64,000 bases of DNA from Rhodococcus sp. B7740 (GTDB lineage: Bacteria > Actinomycetota > Actinomycetes > Mycobacteriales > Mycobacteriaceae): contig NZ_CP010797.1 of the NCBI RefSeq assembly GCF_000954115.1, positions 2,728,001 through 2,792,000 of the forward strand. The letters run 5' to 3'. The first letter of the stretch is position 1. Every line of letters begins with the position of its first letter. A program made the position numbers and the translations under genes. The notes below the pieces were generated by a model. It was given only the letters and a program-made list of their open reading frames with translations, was not told where the DNA came from and ran no database searches. Shown in pieces: positions 63,849 through 64,000 of the stretch.

Positions 63849-64000
63849 GTGAGCCGAACAGTGAAGGTCGACATCTGGTCCGACATCGCATGCCCGTGGT
63901 GCTTCGTCGGTAAGCGCCGTTTCGAGGCAGGCGCCGCGGAATTCACCGCCGGGGGTGGGACGCTCGAGGTGGAGTTCCACTCGTTCGAGCTGGCACCCGA
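63849..64000 (+). CDS. DsbA/FrnE-like thiol oxidoreductase (N-terminal part, runs off window)
   Basis: GTG 63849 with TTGGAGGC upstream gives MSRTVKVDIWSDIACPWCFV followed by GKRRFEAG and VEFHSFELAP. The CPWC active site right after a first beta strand, without a signal peptide, is the FrnE/2-hydroxychromene-isomerase-like branch of the DsbA family (cytosolic). About 50 residues are visible. Confidence 0.88.
   Translation, partial: MSRTVKVDIWSDIACPWCFVGKRRFEAGAAEFTAGGGTLEVEFHSFELAP

Noticed and set aside
1-64000. CRISPR array, tRNA or rRNA genes
   Set aside because: No regularly spaced repeats or cloverleaf/anticodon patterns were seen on either strand.

Overview
This is a high-GC actinobacterial chromosome segment, most likely from Rhodococcus or a close relative in the Nocardiaceae. 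The pointers are the GC content and frequent GTG starts, IdeR/DtxR-type iron boxes, an LppP/LprE-type lipoprotein, and a purine-gene order that matches, as I recall it, the Mycobacterium tuberculosis stretch from purB to pepC. Here the recalled backbone (M18 aminopeptidase, purQ-purS, purC-ptrB-emrB, purB) is preserved but opened up by several insertions.

Layout. 1-2.2 kb: M18 aminopeptidase (cut by the window edge), an unknown protein, a small coupled ORF and the 3' half of a broken small membrane-protein gene. 2.17-13.42 kb: an 11.26-kb transposon whose two ends can be placed because the other half of the broken gene lies at 13.42-13.53 kb. It carries a four-gene recombinase operon of Tn554-like organisation (three tyrosine recombinases and a small HTH/coiled-coil protein), a methyltransferase, a GNAT acetyltransferase and a HEPN-like gene. 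That last gene is split by a complete 2,439-bp IS21-family element with a 4-bp target duplication. 13.5-18.7 kb: VOC protein, purQ, purS, MBL-fold hydrolase, lipoprotein, thiM, a DUF2334-like protein and glutathione peroxidase. 18.8-22.6 kb: a DctA-type dicarboxylate transporter with a divergent CitA/CitB-type two-component system. 22.6-27.1 kb: oligopeptidase B, purC and a QacA/EmrB-type MFS exporter. 27.2-32.2 kb: a ferric-iron ABC transporter of FbpABC type and a divergent FAD monooxygenase.

32.2-59.9 kb is an iron-regulated siderophore locus, nearly all on the minus strand. It has a salicylate synthase, a salicyl-AMP ligase, an ArCP-Cy-A-PCP starter NRPS, a C-A-PCP NRPS whose A domain reads as N5-hydroxyornithine-specific, and a C-A-PCP-C-A-PCP-E NRPS. 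It also has an ornithine N-hydroxylase, an aspartate 1-decarboxylase (PanD) inside the operon, two FecB-like binding lipoproteins, two FecCD permeases with an ATPase, a siderophore-interacting reductase, and an unusual reductase-methyltransferase fusion. The expected product is a salicyl-heterocycle (phenolate) plus hydroxamate siderophore. Known rhodococcal siderophores that I recall (heterobactin, rhodobactin, rhodochelin) are capped with 2,3-dihydroxybenzoate instead. In this sequence the salicyl-AMP ligase carries a one-base frameshift in a short C run, so the pathway may be inactive or the base may be a sequencing error.

59.9-64 kb: a HIT protein, a kinase-fold protein, a HAD phosphatase, purB and the start of a DsbA/FrnE-like oxidoreductase. 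No tRNA, rRNA, CRISPR array or origin was recognised. Apart from the transposon's right flank (13,177-13,392, where nothing is recognised) there are no long gene-free stretches.
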